From positions 32,527-96,526 of the forward strand of contig JAIQFQ010000011.1 in NCBI GenBank assembly GCA_020073245.1: a stretch of DNA of 64,000 nucleotides, written 5' to 3'. The notes under the pieces were generated by a model that saw only the letters and a list, made by a program, of their open reading frames with translations, was not told the origin of the DNA and ran no database searches. This stretch comes from Terriglobia bacterium (lineage in GTDB: Bacteria > Acidobacteriota > Thermoanaerobaculia > Thermoanaerobaculales > Thermoanaerobaculaceae). Position numbers and translations under genes: made by a program. The stretch's first letter is position 1. The number at the start of each line of letters is the position of its first letter. This document shows positions 16,725-25,467 of this stretch, piece after piece.

Positions 16725-16915
16725 CCGGTTCGAGGTTCACAGGTTTGAACGTTCGAAGGTTCGCGAGGAGGGAAAAGGGTAAACGTAAAGAGGCAAAGGG
16801 AAGACACAGATCGGTGTCTTCCCTTTGACGTTTCCCCTTTGACCTTTGACCTTCAGCGCCACCGGGGGACGCTCGAACCTGTGAACCTCCGAACTTTCGA
16901 ACCTTCGAACGTCAC
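16725..16915. repeat. Best example of the octamer/heptamer inverted-repeat element
   Basis: Fills the gap between two convergent genes. Left side: 8-nt units AGGTTCAC, AGGTTTGA, ACGTTCGA and AGGTTCGC (16733-16764), then 7-nt purine units GGAAAAG, GGTAAAC, GTAAAGA, GGCAAAG and GGAAGAC. The core is GGGAAGACAC, a 6-nt loop and GTGTCTTCCC (16798-16823, perfect 10 bp). Right side: complementary pyrimidine heptads, then octamers reading GAACCTGT, GAACCTCC and so on to 16913. The whole can fold as one long imperfect hairpin. Confidence 0.8.
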
Positions 16916-17508
16916 TCCAGCGAGGGCGAGAAGTCGGCGACGAGGCTCTCCATGGCGTCCCAGATGTGGGAGATATCGTTGGCCCCCACGATCAGGTCGC
17001 GCTTCATGCCGTGGATGTCCTTGACGTGGCCGCGCAGCACGGCCTCCTGCCGGAACCCGAGTTTGCGGAACATCTTTCGGGCGCCGACCTGGTTCTCCAC
17101 GACCTGGATGATCATCTTCTCGACGCCCATGCGGGTCGCGAGCCTGACCAGCTCTCGTGCCATGGAGGTGCCGAGGCCGCTGCGCCGCATGGTCGGCGCG
17201 ACGGCGAGGCGCAGCTCGGCGACGTGCTTCGTCCAGCCGTGCAGTGCGCGATAGAGCGTCGCCTCGCCCACGATCTTGCCGGCGCTCTCGGCGACCAGGC
17301 TCACGATCTCCCCCGAGTCGATGCGCGCCACGAAGCGCCGGAGCCACTCGGGCTTGGTCACGTCGTCGCGGAGAAAGAGGCGGTCCTCCTCGGGCAGGGA
17401 GCGGTAGAACTTGAGCACCGCCGACGCTTCCTCGACGTCCAGCGGCTTGATGACGACGGCGGTCCCGTCGTGGAGCGTGACGTTCTGGGGGAGTCCTTCG
17501 AGCTTCAC
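16912..17508 (-). CDS. GNAT N-acetyltransferase
   Basis: A 198-residue complete GNAT protein. The acetyl-CoA site appears as LAVAPTMRRSGLGTSMARELV (about residues 105-125, R/Q-x-x-G-x-G/A form), and ENQVGARKMFRKLGFRQEAV completes the fold. The substrate is unknown. It ends 10 nt before the ferredoxin oxidoreductase gamma gene begins to be read, so it is probably the last gene of the korDABC operon; protein acetylation coupled to acetyl-CoA metabolism is conceivable but unproven. Confidence 0.85.
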   Translation of the reverse strand: MKLEGLPQNVTLHDGTAVVIKPLDVEEASAVLKFYRSLPEEDRLFLRDDVTKPEWLRRFVARIDSGEIVSLVAESAGKIVGEATLYRALHGWTKHVAELRLAVAPTMRRSGLGTSMARELVRLATRMGVEKMIIQVVENQVGARKMFRKLGFRQEAVLRGHVKDIHGMKRDLIVGANDISHIWDAMESLVADFSPSLE

Positions 17509-17518
17509 GGCGTGCTCC

Positions 17519-18076
17519 CTAGTTCCCGCCCGCGACCTGGTCGCGGCCGTACTCGTAGCCCTTACGGAAGGCGCGCAGGTTGAGGTCCTCGGTCCCCTTG
17601 GGCACCGAGCTCTTGACCGCTTTCTCCACCGCGTCGAACGAGACGACCCCGGTCACGCCGGCGAAGAACCCGGTCATCACGATGTTGAGCACCAGTCGGC
17701 GGCCGAGTTCCTCGGCGAAGCGGGTAGCGGGGATGCCGAGCGCCTTCACCCCGGCCGGGAGCTTGTCGTCCAGCGTGATCAGTTCCTTCTCGTAGAGCAG
17801 GGTACCGCCCGCCTTGAGCTGCGGCGCGAATTGCGTGTACGCGTCGGGCGACATCACGATCAGCACGTCGGGGTTCTTGACGTAGGGGTACCCGATCGCC
17901 TCGTCCGCCACGGTGACCTGGGCGCTGCAGGCGCTCCCTCGCGCCTCGGGGCCGAACGCCTGGATGAGGGTCGCGTGCTTCCCGTCGAAGATCGAGGCGG
18001 CCTTGCCGATGATCATCCCGCACAGGATGACCCCCTGGCCGCCCAGGCCGCCGACCCGAATCTCAGTCTTGTCCAT
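17519..18076 (-). CDS. korC: 2-oxoacid:ferredoxin oxidoreductase, gamma subunit
   Basis: A 185-residue pyruvate/ketoisovalerate oxidoreductase gamma domain. The N-terminal GGLGGQGVILCGMIIGKAA and AFGPEARGSACSAQV are diagnostic. It completes the CoA- and thiamine-dependent enzyme that oxidises a 2-oxoacid to acyl-CoA, CO2 and reduced ferredoxin. It overlaps the beta-subunit gene by 14 nt on the same strand. The four separate subunits suit the 2-oxoglutarate (Kor) or ketoisovalerate type; sequence alone does not fix the substrate. Confidence 0.9.
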   Translation of the reverse strand: MDKTEIRVGGLGGQGVILCGMIIGKAASIFDGKHATLIQAFGPEARGSACSAQVTVADEAIGYPYVKNPDVLIVMSPDAYTQFAPQLKAGGTLLYEKELITLDDKLPAGVKALGIPATRFAEELGRRLVLNIVMTGFFAGVTGVVSFDAVEKAVKSSVPKGTEDLNLRAFRKGYEYGRDQVAGGN

Positions 18077-18947
18077 GGGACACCCCGTACGGCACGTACT
18101 TCTCGCCGAAATGCTGCGTGTAGTGCTCGTTCATCGCGTCGAGCCAGGTCGGACGATCGCGATCGACGAACTTCCCGACGGTGATTTCGCCCTGGAAGGT
18201 GAGCCCGACGTCCTTGGTATCGGCGCCGTTGACCACCTTGCTCTTCTCCTTGTAGTACTTGAGCTGGTCCACGCCGTCGCCGAGACGGTTACGGCGGGAG
18301 TACAGCGTCGGGCACGGCGCCATCGCCTCGATGAACACGAACCCCTTCTTCCGCAGCCCCTCGAGCATCGCCTTGGCAAGCTGCTTGACGTGATAGACAG
18401 TCCAGCGGGCGACGTACACCGCCCCGCAGGCGTCCGCGAGAAACGGCAGGTTGAACGGATTCTCGAAGTTCCCGTACGGCATCGTGGTCTGGGTGGCGCC
18501 GAGCGGTGTCGTAGGTGCTACCTGGCCGCCGGTCATGCCGTAGGTGAAGTTGTTGACGCAAACGATCATGAGGTCCATGTTGCGGCGCGCCGCGTGGACG
18601 AGGTGGTTGCCTCCGATGGCCGAAAGGTCGCCGTCTCCGGAGTAGACCACCACCTTGAGGTCGGGGTTCGCGAGCTTCAGCCCGGTCGCGAACGGGATCG
18701 CCCGCCCGTGCGTGGTGTGAAACGAGTCGAGGTTCATATAGCCGGCGACGCGCCCGGTGCATCCGATTCCCGATACGATCGCGACCTTGTCCAGGTCCAT
18801 CCCGGAGTCAGTGAGGGCGCGGGTGAAGCAGTTGACCGTTGTGCCGATGCCGCAGCCTGGGCACCAGATGTGAGGCAGGCGTTCCTGCCGCAGGTACGGC
18901 ATCACCGGGTTTTCGAGCTCGACGTCGCAAACCTCGGTCTCGGTCAT
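18063..18947 (-). CDS. korB: 2-oxoacid:ferredoxin oxidoreductase, beta (TPP) subunit
   Basis: A 294-residue thiamine-diphosphate-binding subunit. WCPGCGIG near residue 29 includes cluster or TPP-site cysteines, and the TPP/Mg motif is SGDGDLSAIGGNHLVHAARRN with NNFTYGMTGGQ downstream. The GHPTS-like segment IPFATGLKLANPDLKV is in the expected place. The length fits KorB rather than fused pyruvate oxidoreductase. Its start overlaps the alpha-subunit stop by 4 nt (ATGA). Confidence 0.92.
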   Translation of the reverse strand: MTETEVCDVELENPVMPYLRQERLPHIWCPGCGIGTTVNCFTRALTDSGMDLDKVAIVSGIGCTGRVAGYMNLDSFHTTHGRAIPFATGLKLANPDLKVVVYSGDGDLSAIGGNHLVHAARRNMDLMIVCVNNFTYGMTGGQVAPTTPLGATQTTMPYGNFENPFNLPFLADACGAVYVARWTVYHVKQLAKAMLEGLRKKGFVFIEAMAPCPTLYSRRNRLGDGVDQLKYYKEKSKVVNGADTKDVGLTFQGEITVGKFVDRDRPTWLDAMNEHYTQHFGEKYVPYGVSHGQD

Positions 18948-20101
18948 TGCGCAGCCTCCATGATCTTCTCGAGGATCGTGCTGGGTTCGTGAACAGTGCC
19001 TCCGGCGTGCGGGACCGAGATCACGGCCGCCTTGCCGGCGACGGCGCGCTCCACCTCGAGCACCATCTGGCCCATGTTCAGCTCGGGCACGACGAAGGCC
19101 TTGGCCGTGAGTGCCAGGTCACGGATGACCTTGGCGGGGAACGGCCACGAGATGATCAGGCGCAGGTGGCCGACCTTGACACCCTTGCGCCGCGCCGCCT
19201 CGACCGCCGCGGCGGCAACGCGCGATGTGATCCCGAACGAGACCACCACCACGTCGGCGCCCTCGACACCATCTGCACGCACGTCCACCAGCTTGTCTCG
19301 GTTGTCGCGGATCTTGTTGACCAGCCTCTTGACGAGCTTGTCCTGCGCCTGGGGGTTCATCGCCGGGTAGCCGCGGTCGTCGTGGGTGAGGCCGGTGATG
19401 TGGATGCGGTACCCGTCCCCGGCCTTGACCATCTCGGGGACCATCGACCCGTCGGTCTCGTACGGGCGGTACTCGCCCGGCTTCTTCGCCGTCCACTTGC
19501 GCTCGACGACGTCGATCTCCGACGCCTCGGGGATGACGACGCGCTCCGTCATGTGACCGACCACCTCGTCCATCATGAAGAAAACCGGCACCCGGTAGGA
19601 CTCGGCCAGGTTGAACGCCTTGATCATCAGGTCGAAGCACTCCTGCGGAGAGTTTGGGGAGAGCGCGATCGGCTCGTAGTCTCCGTGCGAGCCCCACTTC
19701 ACCTGCATCATGTCCGCCTGCGCCGGAAGCGTCGGCAGGCCGGTGGACGGACCGCCGCGCTGCACGTCCACGAAGACGCAGGGCACCTCGGTGATCGCGG
19801 CCAGGCCGATGTGCTCCATCATGAGCGAGAGGCCGGGGCCCGACGTAACGGTCATGACCTTCTTGCCGGCCCAAGCCGCTCCCTGGATCGCGATCGAGGA
19901 AGCGATCTCGTCCTCCATCTGGATGAACATCCCTCCCACGAGCGGGATGCGTGCGGCGAATCGCTCGACCACCTCAGTCGACGGTGTGATCGGGTACCCC
20001 GCCACGAACCTGCACCCGGCGGCGATCGCCCCTTCGCAGGCGGCGTGGTCGCCGTCGATGAAGTGAATGCCTGTCAGAACTCCCTTGGGATCGGCGTGCA
20101 A
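18944..20101 (-). CDS. korA: 2-oxoacid:ferredoxin oxidoreductase, alpha subunit
   Basis: A 385-residue alpha subunit. The N-terminal pyrimidine-binding domain shows GDHAACEGAIAAGCRFVAGYPITPSTEVVE, with QMEDEIASSIA and MTVTSGPGLSLM in order; the C-terminal transketolase-like domain ends with VPELNMGQM. It pairs with KorB to form the active site. It lies between the ferredoxin subunit gene (36 nt upstream) and korB. Confidence 0.93.
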   Translation of the reverse strand: MHADPKGVLTGIHFIDGDHAACEGAIAAGCRFVAGYPITPSTEVVERFAARIPLVGGMFIQMEDEIASSIAIQGAAWAGKKVMTVTSGPGLSLMMEHIGLAAITEVPCVFVDVQRGGPSTGLPTLPAQADMMQVKWGSHGDYEPIALSPNSPQECFDLMIKAFNLAESYRVPVFFMMDEVVGHMTERVVIPEASEIDVVERKWTAKKPGEYRPYETDGSMVPEMVKAGDGYRIHITGLTHDDRGYPAMNPQAQDKLVKRLVNKIRDNRDKLVDVRADGVEGADVVVVSFGITSRVAAAAVEAARRKGVKVGHLRLIISWPFPAKVIRDLALTAKAFVVPELNMGQMVLEVERAVAGKAAVISVPHAGGTVHEPSTILEKIMEAAQ

Positions 20102-20137
20102 GACGTCCTCCGTTGCTCTCCAGCCTCGAATTCGGGG

Positions 20138-20434
20138 TCAGCTCCCGGCCGGGACCTGCGGCGCGAGCGCAGCGGCCTGCCGCCGCTGCTCGATGTCCTT
20201 GAAACGCATCCCGAAGATTGCGAAGTCGGGGCAGTACAGCCCGCACAGGTCGCAGCCGGTGCAGTCCTCGGGGCGTCCCAGCACTGGGAAGTGGTACCCC
20301 TTGCGGTTGAACTCGCGCGAGAACTCGAGGCAGTGGGCGGGGCAGAAGTCGATGCAGTACGAACAGCCCTTGCAGACCTCGGGCTTCACGAAGACCGTCC
20401 CCTTGCCCTTCTTGACCGGTTCGCCGTCGCTCAT
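20138..20434 (-). CDS. korD: Ferredoxin-like delta subunit of the 2-oxoacid oxidoreductase
   Basis: A 98-residue protein with two 4Fe-4S motifs, CKGCSYCIDFCP (from residue 21) and CTGCDLCGLYCP (from residue 58). The start at 20434 is set by GAGGGG about 8 nt before the ATG; a longer in-frame extension has no site. It passes electrons from the TPP site to soluble ferredoxin. First gene of the kor operon on the minus strand. Confidence 0.9.
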   Translation of the reverse strand: MSDGEPVKKGKGTVFVKPEVCKGCSYCIDFCPAHCLEFSREFNRKGYHFPVLGRPEDCTGCDLCGLYCPDFAIFGMRFKDIEQRRQAAALAPQVPAGS

Positions 20435-20706
20435 GAGCGGAGCCCCCTCAAAACCCAGTGATCCTACGCTATGGCGGCGGAGGGTTGCAAGACGGGCGAG
20501 CCAATACCGATGTTGTAAATAAAATCCGGTCTCAATACCTGGGACCGCCGATCCGTCCTGGCAGGGGATGCGTGGCCGCTCGTCGCGCGCTACTATGCGA
20601 GGGAACCGGGTGCCCCCGCCGGTGGCGGCGCGCTCCCGGACGCCGGTCATGAAAGAACCGCAGCGCAGCGTCGTGCCGTGAGAACCGTGCAAAGGAGGTC
20701 CCCACT

Positions 20707-21591
20707 GTGTTGACGCGAGAGCAGTGGACCGAGAAATTCGTGGACGTGATTGCGCACGCCTCGTCGCAACTGCCTCCCGACGTGCTCGCGGCGCTCAAGC
20801 GCGGGCGTGATGCGGAGGAGCCGGGCTCGCTGGCGGCGAAGGCGCTCGACTCCATCCTCACCAACGTCGAGATGGCCAAGGGGAACTGGCAACCGATCTG
20901 CCAGGACACCGGCACACCGCTCGTGTGGATCCACCACCCCGTCGGGATGTCCACGCGGATGCTCACCGGGGCATTCGAGGAGGCGGTTCGCCAGGCGACC
21001 GGACGCCAGATGCTGCGTCCCAACGCGGTGGACACGCTCACCGACAAGAACACCGGTCACGGCCAGGGCCCGGGCATCCCGACCGTGCACTGCGAAGAGT
21101 GGGACGAGCCCGATGTCGAGGTCCGCATCGTCTTGAAAGGCGGCGGGTGCGAGAATTGTGGGGCGCAGTACTCCCTGCCGAGCATCAAGCTGAAGGCGGA
21201 TCGCGACCTCGACGGCGTGCGGCGCTGCATCCTGGATGCGGTCGCGCAGGCGCAGGGCAAGGGGTGCGCTCCCGGCATCATCGGCGCCTGCTTCGGAGGG
21301 GACCGCGGCTCCGGGTATGTGGAGTCCAAGCGGCAGCTCCTGCGACGACTCGATGACCGCAACCCGATCCCCGAGATCGACGCGATGGAGCAGCAACTGC
21401 TCGAGCAGGGGAACCAGCTCGGCATCGGCCCGATGGGGTTCGGTGGCAAGACGACGATCCTGGGCGTCAAGATCGGGAACCTCGCCCGCCTTCCCGCTTC
21501 GTACTTCGTGAGCGTGAGCTACATGTGCTGGGCGAACCGCCGGGCGGGCGCGCGCATCAGCGAGAAGGGAGCGGTCCAATGGCTCAACTGA
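20707..21591 (+). CDS. Class I fumarate hydratase, alpha subunit
   Basis: A 294-residue Fe-S hydro-lyase alpha chain of the two-subunit type (TtdA/FumA N-terminal half). The motifs are ICQDTGTPLVW, KGGGCENCGAQYSLP and GACFGGDRGSGYVESKRQLL; the conserved cysteines ligate the 4Fe-4S cluster. It hydrates fumarate to malate, or the reverse. AAGGAGG lies 9 nt before the GTG at 20707 (a TTG follows at once). The beta chain is encoded 127 nt downstream. Tartrate dehydratase is a close relative, but fumarase suits the neighbouring 2-oxoacid oxidoreductase. Confidence 0.88.
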   Translation: MLTREQWTEKFVDVIAHASSQLPPDVLAALKRGRDAEEPGSLAAKALDSILTNVEMAKGNWQPICQDTGTPLVWIHHPVGMSTRMLTGAFEEAVRQATGRQMLRPNAVDTLTDKNTGHGQGPGIPTVHCEEWDEPDVEVRIVLKGGGCENCGAQYSLPSIKLKADRDLDGVRRCILDAVAQAQGKGCAPGIIGACFGGDRGSGYVESKRQLLRRLDDRNPIPEIDAMEQQLLEQGNQLGIGPMGFGGKTTILGVKIGNLARLPASYFVSVSYMCWANRRAGARISEKGAVQWLN

Positions 21592-21673
21592 CGCTTCCAT
21601 CCGTTGCGGGGGGGCCCTGCGACAGGCCCCGCCACCGACCCGTCGCAGACGCCCCCCCGAGCCCCCCGCGCTC

Positions 21674-21692
21674 GCGTGAAGTGAATTCACGC
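21674..21692. promoter_or_regulatory. Short palindrome between the fumarase genes
   Basis: GCGTGAA and TTCACGC flank a 5-nt centre, 27 nt before the beta-subunit start. It could be an operator or a small mRNA hairpin that tunes beta-subunit expression; nothing more can be said. Confidence 0.35.
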
Positions 21693-21718
21693 TCGCTCAT
21701 TCCGCATTTGGAGGACGT

Positions 21719-22306
21719 ATGGCCAAGCTGAGTTTGCCCTGTGACGAAGCTCAGATCCGCGGCCTCAAGGTCGGGGACTTCCTGGAACTGTCGGGGCGCA
21801 TGATCACCGGCCGCGACGCCGCGCACCACTGGCTGCTCCACGGCTTCCGCGAGGAGGTGGCGTCGTTCCTCAAGGATTCGGTCATCTACCACGTCGGACC
21901 GGTGGTCAAGAAGCACGAGGACGGGCACTACACCTTCGTGGCGGCCGGGCCTACGACGAGCGCCCGCGAGGAGCCTTTCCAAGCCGACGTGATCGGCAAG
22001 TACGGCCTGCGCGGGGTGATCGGAAAGGGCGGCATGGGGCCGAAGACCCTCAAGGGCCTGCAGGAGCACGGCGCCGTCTACCTGCACGCCGTCGGTGGCA
22101 CCGCGCAGGTGCTGGCGCAGGCGGTGGTGAAGGTGGAGCAGGTGTTCCAGCTCAAGGAGTTCGGCGTCCCCGAGGCGCTCTGGGTGATCCAGGTGAAGGA
22201 CTTCCCTGTGGTTGTCACGATGGACTCTCACGGGAGCTCGCTCCACGCCGAGGTCGAGAAGGCCTCCAAGGCGAAGCTCGAGCAGATGCTCGGCCTGTCG
22301 GCGTAG
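21719..22306 (+). CDS. Class I fumarate hydratase, beta subunit
   Basis: A 195-residue beta chain (TtdB/FumA C-terminal half). It contains LKVGDFLELSGRMITGRDAAHHWL, GPTTSAREEPF and GVIGKGGMGPKT in the usual order. GGAGG lies 6-7 nt before the ATG. It forms the active enzyme with the product of the gene at 20707. Confidence 0.9.
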   Translation: MAKLSLPCDEAQIRGLKVGDFLELSGRMITGRDAAHHWLLHGFREEVASFLKDSVIYHVGPVVKKHEDGHYTFVAAGPTTSAREEPFQADVIGKYGLRGVIGKGGMGPKTLKGLQEHGAVYLHAVGGTAQVLAQAVVKVEQVFQLKEFGVPEALWVIQVKDFPVVVTMDSHGSSLHAEVEKASKAKLEQMLGLSA

Positions 22307-22331
22307 ACGGAACCTTGCGCCGGCCGGACTG

Positions 22332-22359
22332 CGGAGGACGGCCGAGCGGCCGCCCTCCG
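22332..22359. terminator. Strong GC hairpin after the fumarase operon
   Basis: CGGAGGACGGCCG and CGGCCGCCCTCCG form a 13-bp stem with one mismatch around a 2-nt loop, 25 nt past the stop codon. This is a convincing terminator by position and stability, though it lacks a U tail. Confidence 0.6.
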
Positions 22360-22467
22360 TACGTCAGGAGGTGGGGATCGCCCTTGGCGCACGATCCCCC
22401 CGCGGCACCGCCCGTTCCGATATCATGAGACACGGCCGTGGCCATCCTTCGATCCGAGACGCCAGCG

Positions 22468-25377
22468 ATGGGGCGCTCACGACGCCGGCGCCGTACTCTC
22501 GGTGTCGTTTCAGCTCTGCTGGCGGGGGCCGCATTCGCTCAGCAGCCGGCGCTGCGGGTGTACGGCATCCAAGACGGCCTCAAGTTTTCGCAGGTGTTCG
22601 CTGTGATGCAGGACAGCCGTGGGCTGCTGTGGGTTGGCACATCTTATGGCGTAGGGCGGTACGACGGACGGGAGTTCAGGAGCCTGACCAAGATGGACGG
22701 CCTGCCGCACGACTCGGTGCGCGCGCTCACCGAGGACGGTGCCGGCACGATCTGGGTCCTGACCAAGCAGGGGGTCGCCGGGATCGCGGCGCTGGGTGGG
22801 CCGCTGGGTGCTCCTAAGGTGCTTCCGCTGCCGCACGCGCTCGAGCCGCTCAAGGAGCGCCTCCTCAAAGGCATGGCCGCGCACGCTGGCGCGCTATGGC
22901 TTCTCGGAGAGCGCGACGTCCTGCGGTTCCAGAACGGGAGGCTCGAGCAGGTCTCCATGCCGGAGACGGCGGCCGGGGAAGCAACCGCGTCCATCGGGCC
23001 CGCAGACACCGACGGCGTGTGGGTGTGCACGACCGGTCACGTCATCAGGATGCAGGACCGCCAGGCACCGCAGGCCTTTGCCTGTCCGCCAGAGCTCGGC
23101 CCGGCCGTCGGTGTCGTCCGGGTCGGTGACGGACTGTTGCTGATCCAAAAGGGTGGGATCGCGCGCCTCGGCCCCGTGCGCATCGAGCCGGAGCCCGACT
23201 GGGGACTCCCGGCCGACGCGAACCCGACGGGAGGGGCCGCGCTCGGCTCGGTGCTGGTGGTGCTGACGCCGGCCCGCGGCGCCCTCCTCCTTGAAAGGGG
23301 CAGGCCGGCGCGAGCGCTGACGGTGGGGGAGGGACTCCCGTCCGACGCCGTCTACGGCGCGGCTGGCGACCGCGAGGGCCTGCTGTGGCTTGCGACGTCG
23401 AACGGCCTCGTCAAGGTCTTCGACCTCGCGTTGCGGTCGTACCCGAGCCGTGCCGGTGAGCTCGGTGCGATGGTCCTCGCATTCGCACGGGACGCTCGGA
23501 GAGGGCTCTGGGTCGGGCACTCGGAGGGCGCCACCCTGATCCGAGACGGCACGATGGAAACCCACGACGCGAGGCGGCGGCGTTCGGAGGAGGCCGGTGT
23601 GTGGGCCCTGCTGGCCGTCCCCGGCGGCGGTGTGCTCGCGGGCACGAGGCACGGGGTGGTCCTCCTCCGGGATCGGCGGGTGGTGGACCTGCCGGGCCTT
23701 CCCCTCGCCGGCAGGGCCCGCATCTTCAGCCTCGCCCGCGACCGCGATGGCTGGGTGTGGGCCGGCACGACCCTGGGGGCAGTCCGGTTCCGCTGGGACG
23801 ACGTTCGCGAGCGAGCCTTCGAAGCACAGGCGTTCGCACTCATGGGAGGGTCACCCCTGGGCGAGGTTCGAGGGATCTCGCCGGGCGCGGACGGGAAGGT
23901 GTGGTTCGGAACCGACGGCGCAGGCGTCGTGGCGTGGGACGGGTCGGTGATGCACCGGTTCGGCCGGGAAGCCGGCCTGCCGAGCATGGTGTGCCGGGCA
24001 GTGCTCTCTCGCCCCGAAGGTGTCTGGGTCGGCACCGACCTGGGGCTGTGGGTGCTGTCGGGAGGGCGTGCGACCGCGGTCGAGCCTGTCAATAGGGCTC
24101 TGAGCGACCGCTATGTGGTGGCAATGGCCGCGGGGGGAGACGACTCGATTTGGGTCGCGACCCCATACGAGGTCGTGAAGGTCGTGGGCGGCGAAGTGGT
24201 CGCCCGGATCGACCAGGCGCTCGGACTGGTCGGCGCGTCCACGAGCGCGGAGAACTGCCTCGCCGCGAGCGCCGGCGAGCCGCTGCTGGTCGGGACCGTC
24301 GGGGGCTTCACCGAGGTGCCGCAGGACTTGGACAGGCGCCCGCGGCGGGAGCCCGACATTCTGCTCCTAGGTGTCGAGGACCGCGCGGGGCACCAGGTGC
24401 CGGAGGGGGCGACCCTCCAGTACCGGCTCAACACGCTCACCTTCGCGTACGCGTCTCCCAGCTTCCTCGCCGAGCAGAACACCTTCTTCCAGGAGCGGCT
24501 GGTCGGGTACGATCCGGCGTGGTCGGAACCCCACCCCTACCTGAACCAACGCTACACAAACCTGCCGGCCGGAAGGTACGCCTTCGAGGTGCGGGCCGTC
24601 GGCCGCGGCGGCGCGACCTCGCCCACACCGGCCAGCTTCGCGTTCGCGGTCGCCGCCCCGTGGTGGCAAACGGTACCGGCTCTCCTGGGGTTCTTGCTGG
24701 CGGTTGGTCTCCTCGCATACGGTATCGCCGTCTTGAGGACCATGCGGATCCGTCGCCGCAACGAGGAGCTCGAAGCGGTGGTGCGGGAGCGCACACGCCA
24801 GTTGGCCGAAGCCAATCAGGCGCTGGAGCGGCTCGCGACCATGGACGGCCTCACCGGGATCGCCAACCACCGGGTGTTCCAGGAGCAACTCGCCCGCGAG
24901 TGGTCCCGCGCCGGGCGCGACGGCACCGATCTGTCTCTCCTGATGATCGACATCGACGCATTCAAGGCCTACAACGATGCGCTCGGCCACCAGGCGGGGG
25001 ACTCGTGTCTGCGGCGAGTGGCGCAGGTGGTCGCCGAGTACGCGGCGCGCCCCGGGGACCTGGCGGCTCGCTATGGTGGCGAGGAGTTCGCCGTCATCCT
25101 GGCCAGGACCGACGAGGAAGGGGCGCGGATCGTGGCGGAGAAGATCCGAACGGCGATCGAGACCCTTGGCGTCCCGCACCCTGCGTCGCCTGTCGCGCGC
25201 TCTGTGACCGTCAGTGTCGGAATTGCGAGCGTGCAGCCCACGTCGGGTGTGTCCCCCGCATCGCTCGTCACCGTGTCGGACGACGGTCTTTACCGTGCCA
25301 AGCGCAGTGGGCGCAACCGCGTCTGCGCCGGCTCCCCAACCCCGGGTTCCCCTGCAGGTCGCGACGGCCGCCGCTGA
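22468..25377 (+). CDS. Membrane sensor diguanylate cyclase (propeller, Y_Y_Y, GGDEF)
   Basis: A protein of about 969 residues. A signal sequence (MGRSRRRRRTLG, then a hydrophobic run) is followed by a periplasmic two-component-type beta-propeller with many repeats of the form DxxGxxWVGTxxGV. A Y_Y_Y-like domain ends near FEVRAVGRGGATSP. One membrane helix (WWQTVPALLGFLLAVGLLAYG) leads through a short coiled coil to a cytoplasmic GGDEF domain. The active site is GGEEF at about residues 870-874 and the substrate site is MDIDAFKAYND-like, so c-di-GMP synthesis is likely active. The ligand sensed is unknown. An in-frame GTG at 22438 is an alternative start; 22468 gives a cleaner signal peptide. 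Confidence 0.88.
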   Translation: MGRSRRRRRTLGVVSALLAGAAFAQQPALRVYGIQDGLKFSQVFAVMQDSRGLLWVGTSYGVGRYDGREFRSLTKMDGLPHDSVRALTEDGAGTIWVLTKQGVAGIAALGGPLGAPKVLPLPHALEPLKERLLKGMAAHAGALWLLGERDVLRFQNGRLEQVSMPETAAGEATASIGPADTDGVWVCTTGHVIRMQDRQAPQAFACPPELGPAVGVVRVGDGLLLIQKGGIARLGPVRIEPEPDWGLPADANPTGGAALGSVLVVLTPARGALLLERGRPARALTVGEGLPSDAVYGAAGDREGLLWLATSNGLVKVFDLALRSYPSRAGELGAMVLAFARDARRGLWVGHSEGATLIRDGTMETHDARRRRSEEAGVWALLAVPGGGVLAGTRHGVVLLRDRRVVDLPGLPLAGRARIFSLARDRDGWVWAGTTLGAVRFRWDDVRERAFEAQAFALMGGSPLGEVRGISPGADGKVWFGTDGAGVVAWDGSVMHRFGREAGLPSMVCRAVLSRPEGVWVGTDLGLWVLSGGRATAVEPVNRALSDRYVVAMAAGGDDSIWVATPYEVVKVVGGEVVARIDQALGLVGASTSAENCLAASAGEPLLVGTVGGFTEVPQDLDRRPRREPDILLLGVEDRAGHQVPEGATLQYRLNTLTFAYASPSFLAEQNTFFQERLVGYDPAWSEPHPYLNQRYTNLPAGRYAFEVRAVGRGGATSPTPASFAFAVAAPWWQTVPALLGFLLAVGLLAYGIAVLRTMRIRRRNEELEAVVRERTRQLAEANQALERLATMDGLTGIANHRVFQEQLAREWSRAGRDGTDLSLLMIDIDAFKAYNDALGHQAGDSCLRRVAQVVAEYAARPGDLAARYGGEEFAVILARTDEEGARIVAEKIRTAIETLGVPHPASPVARSVTVSVGIASVQPTSGVSPASLVTVSDDGLYRAKRSGRNRVCAGSPTPGSPAGRDGRR

Positions 25378-25467
25378 AGGCGGTAGGACCAACCGTGACA
25401 TCGACCGCTCGGGGCGTTCCGACGGGGTGTGAGGCCGCGGGACTTGTTGAGACAAGCCTTGACAACT

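Noticed and set aside
22438..22467. GTG at 22438 as the start of the diguanylate cyclase
   Set aside because: Not excluded, but the ATG at 22468 gives a standard signal peptide and the extra residues add nothing recognisable.
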